This document shows, one piece after another, positions 1 to 8,076 of a stretch of DNA of 64,000 nt. The DNA lies in the NCBI RefSeq assembly GCF_030408595.1, contig NZ_CP047080.1, positions 175,831-239,830 on the forward strand, written 5' to 3'. This DNA is from Corynebacterium canis. Its GTDB lineage: Bacteria; Actinomycetota; Actinomycetes; Mycobacteriales; Mycobacteriaceae. Position 1 is the stretch's first letter. Each line of letters starts with the position of its first letter. Below the pieces are notes generated by a model. The model had not been told where the DNA came from. It saw nothing but the letters and a program-made list of their open reading frames with translations, and did no database searches. Position numbers and translations under genes: made by a program.

Positions 1-488
1 TCGCGGGTGCCGATACCGTTCGCCTGGACACGGTCATTGGCGTGCGGATCGCAGAGGTGGTCTATTTCGATCCTGCCGAGGATATCGCCGTTTTGCACAG
101 CCAGGACCTTGGTTTGGAACCCCTGCAATGGGCCGACGGGCCCGCCGTGACCGGCCAAGATAGCATCGTGATGGGCTTCCCCGAATCCGGCCCCTTCGAG
201 GCAGCCCCCGCGCGCGTGCGGGAAGAAATCACCGTGAATGGGCCGAACATCTATGCGAGCGGCATGACGCAGCGCCAAGCCTACACCGTCCGCGGTAGCA
301 TCCGACAGGGGAATTCCGGTGGCCCGATGGTCGACCTCAATGGCAATGTGCTCGGCGTGGTCTTCGGCGCCGCCATCGATGACACCGACACCGGCTATGT
401 GCTGACCAGCGCGGAGGTGCGCAATAAGATCGGGCCGATCCAGCAGCTCACCTCCCAGGTGGACACCCAAGGCTGCGTGGCCAAATAG
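1..488 (+). CDS. MarP-like periplasmic serine protease, C-terminal part (5' end outside window)
   Basis: The reading frame is open from the first bases of the window, so this is the tail of a longer gene. It encodes the end of a trypsin-fold protease domain: the catalytic serine lies in the motif QGNSGGPMV, followed by the usual GVVFGAA strand. The neighbouring EphE-like, holin-like and HAD genes are the neighbours of M. tuberculosis Rv3671c (MarP), a membrane-anchored protease needed for acid resistance, which supports that assignment. In MarP the membrane segments are N-terminal and would lie outside the window. The catalytic His and Asp cannot be checked here. It converges on the EphE-like gene across a repeat-rich spacer. 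Confidence 0.85.
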   Translation, partial: AGADTVRLDTVIGVRIAEVVYFDPAEDIAVLHSQDLGLEPLQWADGPAVTGQDSIVMGFPESGPFEAAPARVREEITVNGPNIYASGMTQRQAYTVRGSIRQGNSGGPMVDLNGNVLGVVFGAAIDDTDTGYVLTSAEVRNKIGPIQQLTSQVDTQGCVAK

Positions 489-523
489 CAACGCGCCGGT
501 GGGGCATGGGTTGTGTGCATATG

Positions 524-600
524 GGTTGCGCGTGGTTCCGGATGGTTGCGCCGGCTCCGGATGGTTGCGCCGGTTCCGGATGGTTGCGTCGGCTCCGGAT
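524..600. repeat. Short tandem array, about 19-bp unit, four copies
   Basis: Copies begin at 524 (20 bp), 544, 563 and 582. The unit is close to GGTTGCGCCGGCTCCGGAT, with C/T and G/A variants. The array runs directly into the 174-bp element starting at 602, whose first bases (GGTTGTGTGCAG) resemble the unit start. No open frame through it looks like a gene. Confidence 0.85.
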
Positions 601-601
601 G

Positions 602-775
602 GGTTGTGTGCAGCCGTTGACCTGCGATGGTCCGGAATTTCTTCATTGGGTGGCTCAACGAAGAATGGAAAGACGAGCTGCGGCGTTTTCGGGCAAGATT
701 CGTCCGGGATTTCTTCGTAAGACCCTCGAATGAAGAATAGAAAGACGAGTCCCAGGTCGGCGGTTGCGCACAACC
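602..775 (+). repeat. 174-bp interspersed element, copy A
   Basis: The left end reads GGTTGTGTGCAGCCG and the right end GGTTGCGCACAACC; about 23 bp at each end are inverted repeats. Inside are two related blocks, each with TCCGG(A/G)ATTTCTTC and GAAGAAT(G/A)GAAAGACGAG around a hairpin. It lies between the convergent protease and EphE-like genes. The same 174-bp structure recurs at 989, 15479, about 44126, 54790 and (split) 55237. Confidence 0.9.
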
Positions 776-810
776 TATCGGTGGTGAAGTGGTTTTGGGG
801 GTTGGAATCG

Positions 811-947
811 GCCGACGATTTTCCGCGCTCAGGCAGATTTGACATGCAGGCCGCCTCGCGAAGGTGTTTCCGCAGGACGCCGAACTTGCCGTGTCATATC
901 TGCCTGAGGCAAATCCGGCGGGGCCGATGGTTCGAGAAAGTTCGAAC
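811..947 (+). repeat. Second palindromic module (type 2), copy 1
   Basis: It starts GCCGACGATTTTCCGCGCTC. Positions 828-844 and 892-908 form 17-bp arms with one mismatch (CTCAGGCAGATTTGACA and its near-complement). The loop carries GGTGTTTCCGCAGGACGCCG. It ends with GGTTCGAGAAAGTTCGAAC, itself a small inverted repeat. Related copies lie at about 54613 and 55027; each of the three is followed within about 70 bp by a 174-bp element. Confidence 0.85.
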
Positions 948-988
948 TCTATTGCCCGGGATTGCTTTCCCCACAGCTTGCCTTGATA

Positions 989-1162
989 GGTTGTGTGCAG
1001 CCGTTGACCTGCGATCGTCCGGAATTTCTTCATTGGGCGCCTCAACGAAGAATGGAAAGACGAGCTGCGGCGTTTTTGGGCGAGATTCGTCCGGAATTTC
1101 TTCGTGAGACCCCCGAATGAAGAATAGAAAGACCAGCCCCAGTTCGGCGGTTGCGCACAACT
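989..1162 (+). repeat. 174-bp interspersed element, copy B
   Basis: This has the same length and orientation as copy A. Its right end is GGTTGCGCACAACT. A further near-palindrome GGTTGCGCACAACC follows at 1207-1220. The rest of the spacer up to 1243 contains only short repeated words (CCCAGGCGACGAGGCT-like) and no recognisable gene. Confidence 0.9.
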
Positions 1163-1243
1163 AGTCGCGGCCCAGGTGAGGCGAGCGCAGCGCAGGCGAC
1201 GAGGCTGGTTGCGCACAACCCATCGGCGGCCCAGGCGACGAGG

Positions 1244-2122
1244 CTAGTCTTCCTCCGTGTTGGCGAGGTATCGGAGGATCACTTCGACGAATTCCTTAGG
1301 ATCCTCAACCTGCGGTAACTGAGTGGCGTGGGTGAAAGCGCCGGGGATAGTGAGTGAGGATACGCGCCCAGTGGTCCGAGTCCCGGCACGCCGGATCAGG
1401 TGCCGCCAGCGCGGCTGCGCATCGTGCAAAATAAGCACCGGCACCTGCGCTTTGGCTAGGAACCATGACGCCGGCACCCAGGTGTGTATCAGCTGGGTGG
1501 TCTTGAGCGTCACTAACCTGGATTTATCCAGCGAAGCGGAAAGCGCGCACGCGCGCCGATAGGTGGCCACGCGGGTGTTGTATTCCGCATCGGCGGACCC
1601 AAAAGTTATGGAACCAAGCCCCCGTCGCAGCAGGCATTCCGCAGGCCACCGCACTAATTCGTTGGTGTATAACCAAGGCCGCGCGGCGATTGCTCGCCGC
1701 AGGTCGGTGGGGTGGACCGCATTGATGGTGATCAGCGCGCGTACTCGTTCCGGCTGGCAGGTGGCCAGCACCCAGGCGATCACGCCCCCGGCTTCGTGCC
1801 CCACGATGATGGCTTCGCTATGGCCAAGTGCCCTGATCGTTCCAGAAATATCGCCCACGGCGTGCCGGATTTCGTATCCGCTCGGGGGTTTGTCGGAAAG
1901 CCCGTACCCGCGCAGAGATACGGCGCAGGCGTGGTATCCGGCTTTGGCAAGCAGCGGCAGCACGTGTTGGTATTCGAACCAGCCGCCGCGCGATCCGTGG
2001 AGGAGTAAAACCAGTGGCGCGCTAGGGTTTCCGCAGGTCACGGCATGCAAACGGAGGCCCCGAGTGTGCACATAGGTGTGCTCGTAGGGGCCTGGAGTCG
2101 CTAGTTCACTAGGGGAAACCAC
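1244..2122 (-). CDS. Alpha/beta hydrolase, EphE-like epoxide hydrolase family
   Basis: The 292-residue protein has the alpha/beta-hydrolase layout: the oxyanion region LLLHGSRGGW at about 39-48, RGYGLSDKP at about 71, a nucleophile elbow at about 108-112 and a C-terminal THATQLPQVEDPKEF segment carrying the likely catalytic His. Its place between the MarP-like and holin-like genes matches M. tuberculosis Rv3670 (EphE). The elbow reads GHEAG, so the usual nucleophile position (Asp in epoxide hydrolases, Ser in esterases) is Glu110. Activity is therefore uncertain. The start is GTG. Transcription converges on the protease gene. Confidence 0.8.
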   Translation of the reverse strand: MVSPSELATPGPYEHTYVHTRGLRLHAVTCGNPSAPLVLLLHGSRGGWFEYQHVLPLLAKAGYHACAVSLRGYGLSDKPPSGYEIRHAVGDISGTIRALGHSEAIIVGHEAGGVIAWVLATCQPERVRALITINAVHPTDLRRAIAARPWLYTNELVRWPAECLLRRGLGSITFGSADAEYNTRVATYRRACALSASLDKSRLVTLKTTQLIHTWVPASWFLAKAQVPVLILHDAQPRWRHLIRRAGTRTTGRVSSLTIPGAFTHATQLPQVEDPKEFVEVILRYLANTEED

Positions 2123-2140
2123 GCGGCCGGGGCGGGGGTC

Positions 2141-2638
2141 CTAGCTGTACATTCCGGGGCTGCGGGCGTCCAAGGCGCGCTGCGGGTCTTTGCTGATCAA
2201 TCCCTTGAGTTCGGTCACGGAGTCGATGGTTTTCTTCGGCGGCCCGATCTTCTTTACTTTCCGGAACCCGATCCACGCCAGCACCGCCGCGATGACCAGC
2301 ATGATAAGGAAGACAATAAGGAAGGAGGCCCAGCGCTGCAGCCAGATGGACAGCAATTCGGCCAGGAAGAAGAAAAAGAAGAAGGAGCTGTAGAGGGCGA
2401 CGGTGGCTGCCACGCCGAAGAGCCCACCGCCCACGGCACCTTTTTTGGCCTCTTGGGTGATTTCGGCCTTTGCCAGTTCCAGTTCGGATCGGAACAAGCT
2501 GGACATTTGCGCGGTGGCGTCGCTAACCAAGGTGCCGAGGGAACCCGATCGGGCGTCGGCATCCGAGAGCGGGATTTCATTCACGCGGGGCTGAAACGAC
2601 GCGGAGCCGTCAGTATATAGGCCGGGTTTCGTGCTCAC
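2141..2638 (-). CDS. Phage holin-like superfamily III membrane protein
   Basis: The 165-residue protein has a polar N-terminus and a helix SELELAKAEITQEAKKGA at about 50-70. Two membrane segments follow (about 74-95, with a run of phenylalanines, and about 103-124), then a basic tail. This is the layout of actinobacterial phage_holin_3_6 proteins such as Rv3669, also next to ephE. Its cellular role is unknown; despite the name it is a chromosomal gene. The GTG start at 2638 is preceded by a GGAGGAAAG-type ribosome binding site. It lies 18 bp upstream of the EphE-like gene and is probably cotranscribed with it. Confidence 0.8.
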   Translation of the reverse strand: MSTKPGLYTDGSASFQPRVNEIPLSDADARSGSLGTLVSDATAQMSSLFRSELELAKAEITQEAKKGAVGGGLFGVAATVALYSSFFFFFFLAELLSIWLQRWASFLIVFLIMLVIAAVLAWIGFRKVKKIGPPKKTIDSVTELKGLISKDPQRALDARSPGMYS

Positions 2639-2746
2639 GGTTGCTTTCCTCCAGGATTTTGTTCAGCAGTCACGTCTTATCGTGCCATGTTTGCAAACTT
2701 CTTGCATGTTGATACGCCACCCCATGGAGCTTTTAAGGTAGTAGGC

Positions 2747-3412
2747 ATGGATCCTCTTCACGTATTAGCTGCGGATCCTGAGCTTGCCGCGTTATTGCGC
2801 GAGGCCCAGGAGGCGATTGCGGCGGTGCATCGGCGCCCTGTGAATTTGCGTCGTGCTGAGGTTACGGGTTCGGAGTCGGTGCTGCGGGGCGCGCGGACTT
2901 CGGCCCGCATGTGGCGCCTGGATGAGGCGAAGCTTATCGACGGCCACGCGTTATTGGCCCCCAGCATGGCCGATGTCACCGTTCGAACGTTTCAGCGTGC
3001 ACCCGCCCAAATATTCGCACGGCTCGACGTGTTGTTCGGCGGCGACGGGGTACCGCATCACCCAGCGCGCTTAGCGACGCTCGCCCGGCTCATCGCCCAC
3101 CCCGACGCGCACCCTGGCCTCCTTCCGGCCGTTGTCCATGGGGAATTGGCGGCATGGGGTTGCTTTGGGGAGCGCAGCGGGGCGGTGGCCTGGGCGGCGG
3201 CCCGCATCGCGGCGCTGATGGGGTGGGATCCGCGCGGCCTGTGTGTACCGGAGCCGTATTGGTTCCGGCATCGCGAGGAGTATGAGGCGGCGCTTGCCGG
3301 CTATCCCAGCGATCCGAATCCGTTTTTGATTATCCATGCGCGGGCGTGGATCGCGGGCGCGGCAGAAGCGGACGGCATTGCGTTAGCGGCGTCGCCAAGC
3401 AAACGCGGTTAA
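2747..3412 (+). CDS. Conserved actinobacterial protein, degenerate Fic-like (Rv3662c type)
   Basis: The frame opens at 2687, but ATG 2747 has an AAGG ribosome binding site 8 bases upstream and is preferred, giving 221 residues. The second half contains VVHGELAAWGCFGERSGAVA followed by an alanine-rich helix. This resembles the actinobacterial family around Rv3662c, where the segment looks like a decayed Fic motif (HPFxxGNGR). The catalytic HPF and GNGR residues are not preserved, so AMP-transferase activity should not be assumed. The gene overlaps the convergent HAD gene by 30 bp. Confidence 0.6.
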   Translation: MDPLHVLAADPELAALLREAQEAIAAVHRRPVNLRRAEVTGSESVLRGARTSARMWRLDEAKLIDGHALLAPSMADVTVRTFQRAPAQIFARLDVLFGGDGVPHHPARLATLARLIAHPDAHPGLLPAVVHGELAAWGCFGERSGAVAWAAARIAALMGWDPRGLCVPEPYWFRHREEYEAALAGYPSDPNPFLIIHARAWIAGAAEADGIALAASPSKRG

Positions 3413-4159
3413 CGCGAGCACCGTCAGCGCCACTACGGGGATCGCGATGGGGGTGTAGCGGGTGCGTGGAAAGAGTGGAACGGGGTTGCGGAATACGCGG
3501 ATATCCCAGCCTCTATCTGCGGCGATGCGTCGTAAGGCGCGGTCCGGATTCACCGCGACGGGGGTGCCCACAGCCTCCAGCATGGGCAGGTCCACAGCCG
3601 AGTCGGAGTAGGCGAAGCTGCGGGCGAGGTCGTAGTGGTGCACACGCGCCAGCTCCCGCATCGCCTCCGCCTTAGCGGCCCCCTTGCAATAGAACAAAAC
3701 TTCGCCGGTGTAGCGGCCGTCGTGAACCTCTAATTGGGTGGCGGCGATGCGCGTTACGCCCAGCTCGCGGGCGATGGGGGCGACAAGGTCGTAGCCGGAG
3801 GCGGACACGATCACCACGTCGTGGTGCAGGGCCTTGTGGTGCGCGATGAGTTCCTTCGCCTCGGCGTAGATGGCGGGGGAGACCACCCGGTGAATTGTTT
3901 CCTCTGCTATCCGGCTGACGGTGCGCGCCTCCCACCCGGCGACCATGGACACGAGGTGGTCTCGGGTGGCGTCCATTTGTTCGCTAGAGTGACCGGAGAT
4001 TCGATACAACGTTTGAGCCACGCCGAGCTGCAGCGCGGTGACGGGGGTAATTAGCCCGTTGTGCAGGAATTCCCGCCCGAACGCGAGCGCGGAGGAGCGC
4101 GCGATAATCGTCTTATCGAGGTCAAAAAATGCCGCCGGCCGGTTCGCACGGGGAGTCAT
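3383..4159 (-). CDS. HAD-IB family phosphatase with C-terminal membrane anchor
   Basis: This 258-residue SerB-like protein starts with the nucleophile motif FDLDKT (about 12-17). It continues with VVSASGYDLVAP (motif II region), the lysine in YCKGAAKAEA and the acidic motif AYSDSAVDLPML. The last 20 residues (PIAIPVVALTVLALTAFAW) form a hydrophobic segment that could anchor it in the membrane. It matches Rv3661 in position and type; the substrate is unknown, and HAD-IB members include phosphoserine and lipid-phosphate phosphatases. It is divergent from the 6C RNA and ssd. Confidence 0.85.
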   Translation of the reverse strand: MTPRANRPAAFFDLDKTIIARSSALAFGREFLHNGLITPVTALQLGVAQTLYRISGHSSEQMDATRDHLVSMVAGWEARTVSRIAEETIHRVVSPAIYAEAKELIAHHKALHHDVVIVSASGYDLVAPIARELGVTRIAATQLEVHDGRYTGEVLFYCKGAAKAEAMRELARVHHYDLARSFAYSDSAVDLPMLEAVGTPVAVNPDRALRRIAADRGWDIRVFRNPVPLFPRTRYTPIAIPVVALTVLALTAFAWRRR

Positions 4160-4225
4160 GGGGGCAAGTCTATCCGAAGAAAATCGCAGGTGAGAAGTAT
4201 TGGTTTCGGAATGGGTGGGGGTGGG

Positions 4226-4254
4226 TTGTCAAAGCCGCAATCTTCTGTCATACT
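4226..4254 (+). promoter_or_regulatory. Promoter of the 6C RNA
   Basis: TTGTCA (4226-4231) and CATACT (4249-4254) are separated by 17 bp, placing transcription start at about 4261, just before the 6C RNA structure. Confidence 0.6.
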
Positions 4255-4260
4255 TGGTGG

Positions 4261-4362
4261 TGCAAGGCCCCGATATACTGTGTGGCCTGCCCCGGTCCAT
4301 CCCCCCCGAGGCCGGGTAATGAAGGCCCGCGCTCACCCCCCCCCGAGGCGCGGGCCTTCCCT
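4261..4362 (+). ncRNA. 6C small RNA (actinobacterial, two C-rich loops)
   Basis: Two stem-loops each carry at least six cytosines in the loop, the defining feature of the 6C RNA. The first is CCCCGGTCC..ccccccc..GAGGCCGGG. The second has arms AAGGCCCGCGC (4322-4332) and GCGCGGGCCTT (4348-4358), with a run of nine C between. M. tuberculosis 6C (B11) lies in the same place, between the Rv3660c (ssd) and Rv3661 homologues and on the ssd strand, as here. 6C RNAs are thought to bind G-rich ribosome binding regions through the C loops. The ends are estimated from the promoter and the second stem. Confidence 0.85.
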
Positions 4363-4562
4363 TATGTCTACCCCCCTCTGGGTGCGCGCCGCGAGCGCGC
4401 GCGACAGCTAAGCACGTCGCGGTGGGCGCGGCAACCGGAGGGCTCGAATTATCCACAGGCGAAGGCCCAAATGTGGCATTTGTCATAGTTTCGTCGAAGT
4501 TATTCACAAGGCGGCTTCAGCAAACCTTGCTTCAGGCTTGCCGCACTGGTGAAGCTGGGGTC

Positions 4563-5591
4563 ATGACTCAGCAACCGATCCTGGTGGCGGTGGCGCACCC
4601 CGTGCTACACCCCGAGGCGATGCATGTGGCGGCGGCAACGGGCCGGCCGATCATCGATACCAATGATCCCCGCGATATCGCCCGCCATATTGACCGCTGC
4701 GCAGCGGCGCTCGTGTGTGACACCGTGTCGCAGTCGCTGCCACAGCACGCCCGTGGCCGCGTGTTTCTGGTGTGCCCCGACCCGGGCCCGCCGGATTGGA
4801 AGGCCGCCGTGCAATGCCACGCGGAGCAAGCCTTCGTGCTGCCCGCCCAGGCCCCAGAGCTATTGCAGGCATTGGGTCGAGACGATCCGGTGCTGGACCA
4901 GGGAACGGCCATCGGGGTTTTTCCGGCGGCGGGAGGTGCCGGTGCGAGCGTGCTGGCTGCCGCGATTGCGCGGGTGGCCGCCCGATACGTCACCACCGCC
5001 GTGATCGATGCGGACCCGCATTCCGGCGGCCTCGACCTAGTGTTTGGGATCGAGGATGCCTCCGGGGTGCGTTGGGGGGATGTAAACCTTGCGGCAGGGA
5101 ATCTTTCCGGCGAATTGTTTGCCGCCCTTCCCGCCACCGACGACGGGATACGTGTGCTTTCCGTGGCCCGCACCAATGTTGCCGCCTCGCGCGGGGACCA
5201 CGTTGAACATTTGGGCGCGGCGTTGACAAGCATTCGCAGCGCCGCCGAGCTGACGATCGTGGATTGCACCCCGGCCACGGTGCTGCAATTGGGGCCCGCG
5301 CTGGATCTGGTGGTGATGGTGGTGCCCGCGCAGGTCAGGCCGGCGGCAGCGGCGATCGCATGCGCGGCGCAAGTGCGGGCCCAGCACACGGATATCGCGG
5401 CCATTGTGCGCCATATTCACTGGTCCGGCCTGGACTCGGGAGACATCGAACGGCTGAGCGGCGTGCCGGTGATCGCGGAGGTTGGCACCGTCTCCCGCCT
5501 GCCCAAAGCCCTGGATATGCAGGGAATGCCCATGCGCCTGCCGCGCCCCTTGATTAGGGCGGCGAACGCGGTGCTGGAGGAACTCCGATGA
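4563..5591 (+). CDS. ssd: Septum-site-determining protein Ssd, CpaE-like
   Basis: The 342-residue MinD/CpaE-type protein belongs to the helicase/secretion-neighbourhood family (Rv3660c). The nucleotide-binding part starts with GVFPAAGGAGASVLAAAIA, a deviant Walker A without the usual lysine, followed by VIDADPHSGGLDLVFG. The upstream frame extends to 4422, but ATG 4563 (MTQQPILVAVAHP) lies at the usual family start and is preferred. It probably localises the Tad pilus machinery; in mycobacteria Ssd overproduction affects septation. It overlaps tadA by 4 bp (ATGA), so it is the first gene of the tad operon. Confidence 0.85.
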   Translation: MTQQPILVAVAHPVLHPEAMHVAAATGRPIIDTNDPRDIARHIDRCAAALVCDTVSQSLPQHARGRVFLVCPDPGPPDWKAAVQCHAEQAFVLPAQAPELLQALGRDDPVLDQGTAIGVFPAAGGAGASVLAAAIARVAARYVTTAVIDADPHSGGLDLVFGIEDASGVRWGDVNLAAGNLSGELFAALPATDDGIRVLSVARTNVAASRGDHVEHLGAALTSIRSAAELTIVDCTPATVLQLGPALDLVVMVVPAQVRPAAAAIACAAQVRAQHTDIAAIVRHIHWSGLDSGDIERLSGVPVIAEVGTVSRLPKALDMQGMPMRLPRPLIRAANAVLEELR

Positions 5592-6721
5592 ACGCCACCG
5601 ACCTCGCGGAACGCGTGCAACGAAAGCTAGCGGAACGCCCGCAGGTGGGAGGCCCCACCGATATCGCCCGCCTGATCCGCGACGAGGCCGGCGTGATTTC
5701 CGACGCCGAGGTGCTTGACGTCCTGCGCCGTATCCGCGACGATTCCACCGGCGCCGGCAAATTGGAACAGGTGTTGGCAACCCCCGGCGTGACCGATGTG
5801 CTGGTCAACGGTGCGCGGGAGGTGTGGTTCGATCGCGGCGAGGGATTGGAACGCGCCAATGTGAGCTTTGATAGCGACGCCGAGGTGCGCCAATTGGCCA
5901 CCCGCCTCGCCGTGGCCTGCGGCCGCCGCCTCGACGATGCGCAGCCTTTCGCGGACGGTCGATTGCATCGCCCCGACGGCAGCAGTATCCGTGTGCACGC
6001 GTTGCTGAGCCCACCGGCCGATGGTGGCACCTGCATCTCATTGCGGGTCTTGCGGCAGGCTGTGACCAGCCTCGATGGGTTGGTGGAGCGAGGAACCATG
6101 AGCGCGGAGATCGCCGAGGTTTTGGGCCGCATTGTGCGGGCGAAGCGTTCGTTCCTGGTGGTCGGGGGCACCGGCTCGGGGAAAACCACGCTGCTCGGCG
6201 CGCTGCTGGCGGAGGTGCCGCACAATGAACGCATTATTTGCATTGAGGACACGGCGGAATTGCACCCGCCGCATCCGCACGTGGTGAACCTTGTGGCGCG
6301 GGCCCGCAATGTGGAGGGGCACGGCGAAATCACCATGACGGATCTGTTGCGGCAGGCGCTGCGCATGCGCCCCGATCGCATTGTGGTGGGGGAGATCCGT
6401 GGTGGGGAAGTGGTGGACCTGCTGGCGGCCCTTAATACCGGTCACGATGGTGGCGCGGGTACCGTGCACGCCAATAGCCTGCGGGAGATACCCGCTCGCA
6501 TGGAGGCCCTCGCGGCGCTCGGTGGGCTGGACCGGGTGGCCTTGCACTCCCAGCTCAGCGCGGCGGTGGACATCGTGGTATCCATGCGACGCGCCAGCAC
6601 GGGCAGGCAATTGCATCAGATTGGCATCGTCGCGGGAAACCCGGTGCATGTGTACACGATTTGGGATTGCGATCGCGGCACCGGCCCGGGCTTTGCGGAG
6701 TATATGGAGACGCTGTCATGA
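5588..6721 (+). CDS. tadA: TadA/CpaF-type secretion ATPase
   Basis: The 377-residue type II/IV secretion ATPase has Walker A GGTGSGKTTL at about 198-207, the Asp box region IICIEDTAELH, Walker B VVGEIRGGEVVDLL and the histidine motif GHDGGAGTVHA. The N-terminal half holds TDVLVNGAREVWFDRGEG, typical of CpaF. It powers Flp pilus assembly or secretion at the inner face of the membrane. It overlaps ssd and tadB by 4 bp each, indicating translational coupling. It corresponds to Rv3659c. Confidence 0.93.
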   Translation: MNATDLAERVQRKLAERPQVGGPTDIARLIRDEAGVISDAEVLDVLRRIRDDSTGAGKLEQVLATPGVTDVLVNGAREVWFDRGEGLERANVSFDSDAEVRQLATRLAVACGRRLDDAQPFADGRLHRPDGSSIRVHALLSPPADGGTCISLRVLRQAVTSLDGLVERGTMSAEIAEVLGRIVRAKRSFLVVGGTGSGKTTLLGALLAEVPHNERIICIEDTAELHPPHPHVVNLVARARNVEGHGEITMTDLLRQALRMRPDRIVVGEIRGGEVVDLLAALNTGHDGGAGTVHANSLREIPARMEALAALGGLDRVALHSQLSAAVDIVVSMRRASTGRQLHQIGIVAGNPVHVYTIWDCDRGTGPGFAEYMETLS

Positions 6722-7503
6722 CCACCGCAGTGTTCTGGGCAGGGGCAATCGCCATTCTGGTTTCCGCGCCGCCGTCCCCGCGGGTGCGGTTGTTCGAATC
6801 CCGGCCCGTGCCGCGTGCCCGGTGGCTGCTTCTGTGTGGCATCGTGGCGGGCCCCGCGGTGGTATTTGCGCCCGCCGCCGCGCTCGCCGGGCTAGTTATT
6901 TTTGGGACCGTGGCTTGGGCGGTGCAGGCTGGGCGTCGCCGCGCGCGGGAGACGCGGATCGCGGCCGCCACCAGCAGCTATGTCGGTTACTTGGTCGGCG
7001 ATGTGCGCGCAGGTTCCCCGGTTCCGCAGGCATTACAGGCCGCCGCCGAGACGCTCAAGCACACACCAGACACCCCGCATCAGCTTCTCGACGCCGCCAC
7101 GGTCGCCGCCCGCCGCGCCTGCAACGGGGCGCAGGCGGCGAGCGTCCTGGTAGATGCCAAGGATTCGTGCCCCGACCTGGGCACCGTCGGATTGGTGCTG
7201 AGCGTGGCAGAACAGCACGGCATCCCGCTGGTAGAGCTCTTGGAGCAGACGCAGCGCCGGATAGATACCCGGCTGCGGCACCGCACGGCAACCACCGCGG
7301 CGTTGCAGGGCCCGCAGGCCACGGCGGTAATCCTGGCGGTATTGCCCGCCGCCGGGCTGCTGCTTGGCAGCGCGATGGGCGCAAACCCCATCGACTTCCT
7401 GCTGCACACCGGGCTGGGCGGAATCCTCTTGGTGGTGGGGGTGGGGCTTACCTGTGGTGGGTTTGTGTGGTCCCGCAAGATCATTGAGGCGGCGGCACAA
7501 TGA
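6718..7503 (+). CDS. tadB: TadB-like pilus assembly membrane protein
   Basis: The 261-residue protein has hydrophobic segments at the N-terminus (about 5-16 and 36-65) and two at the C-terminus (about 200-250). Between them is the cytoplasmic GspF-type domain. ATG 6718 overlaps the tadA stop as ATGA; the longer frame from 6661 would run inside tadA and is not preferred. TadB and TadC form the inner-membrane platform on which TadA acts. It corresponds to Rv3658c. Confidence 0.85.
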   Translation: MTTAVFWAGAIAILVSAPPSPRVRLFESRPVPRARWLLLCGIVAGPAVVFAPAAALAGLVIFGTVAWAVQAGRRRARETRIAAATSSYVGYLVGDVRAGSPVPQALQAAAETLKHTPDTPHQLLDAATVAARRACNGAQAASVLVDAKDSCPDLGTVGLVLSVAEQHGIPLVELLEQTQRRIDTRLRHRTATTAALQGPQATAVILAVLPAAGLLLGSAMGANPIDFLLHTGLGGILLVVGVGLTCGGFVWSRKIIEAAAQ

Positions 7504-8048
7504 GCCCGCTCCCCGTGGTGTTGTGCGCGCTGGCGCTGCTGCTATTAGCGGCCCCGAAATCCAGCGATCGTATTGCGGAACAAACCGCGCCGACGGCGGG
7601 TCGCCGCGCCCCACCGGCCAAGATCACCCTAGACACCGCGGCAGATGTGGATCTGTTTGCGGCCTGCATCCGGGCGGGGCTGAGCTCCGCGCACGCGGCG
7701 GGTGCGGTGGCCCGCGTGCATGGCGGGGAACCTTGGCACAGCATCGCGGCCCTGCTGGCCATCGGGGTTTCGGCCGAGCGGGCGTGGGCGCCTGCGGTCG
7801 GGATCGCTGGTCTGGAGGACCTAGCGTTCCTAGCGCGGGTTTCCGAACGCTCTGGGGCCGCGATGACCACCGGGTGTTCGCGGGTGGCGGACACGATCCG
7901 GGCGCAGGTCACCGATACGGCGACGGCCACTGCGGAACGGGCCGGGGTGCTGATCGCGCTCCCGCTCACCCTGTGTTTCCTCCCCGCGTTTTTCATCCTC
8001 GGGCTGGCACCGACGGTGATCAGCCTGGCACTCACGATTATCCCTTAA
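7500..8048 (+). CDS. tadC: TadC-like pilus assembly membrane protein
   Basis: This is a short (182-residue) GspF-domain protein with an N-terminal hydrophobic segment (about 3-18), a cytoplasmic part and a C-terminal segment LIALPLTLCFLPAFFILGLA. Length and position match Rv3657c. It starts with ATG overlapping the tadB stop by 4 bp. It is the second half of the TadB/TadC platform. Confidence 0.85.
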   Translation: MSPLPVVLCALALLLLAAPKSSDRIAEQTAPTAGRRAPPAKITLDTAADVDLFAACIRAGLSSAHAAGAVARVHGGEPWHSIAALLAIGVSAERAWAPAVGIAGLEDLAFLARVSERSGAAMTTGCSRVADTIRAQVTDTATATAERAGVLIALPLTLCFLPAFFILGLAPTVISLALTIIP

Positions 8049-8076
8049 CCAACAAGCAAGAACAGGACCAACCCAA

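Noticed and set aside
602..1160. Short open frames through the 174-bp elements on both strands, giving recurring peptides
   Set aside because: The same peptides recur only because the DNA element recurs. Frames differ in length and start between copies, and the conservation pattern is that of stems and terminal repeats, not codons.
4322..4358. The hairpin upstream of ssd taken as a simple terminator
   Set aside because: It lacks a T-run, has a run of nine C in the loop and is preceded by a second C-loop hairpin and a promoter; it fits the 6C RNA better.
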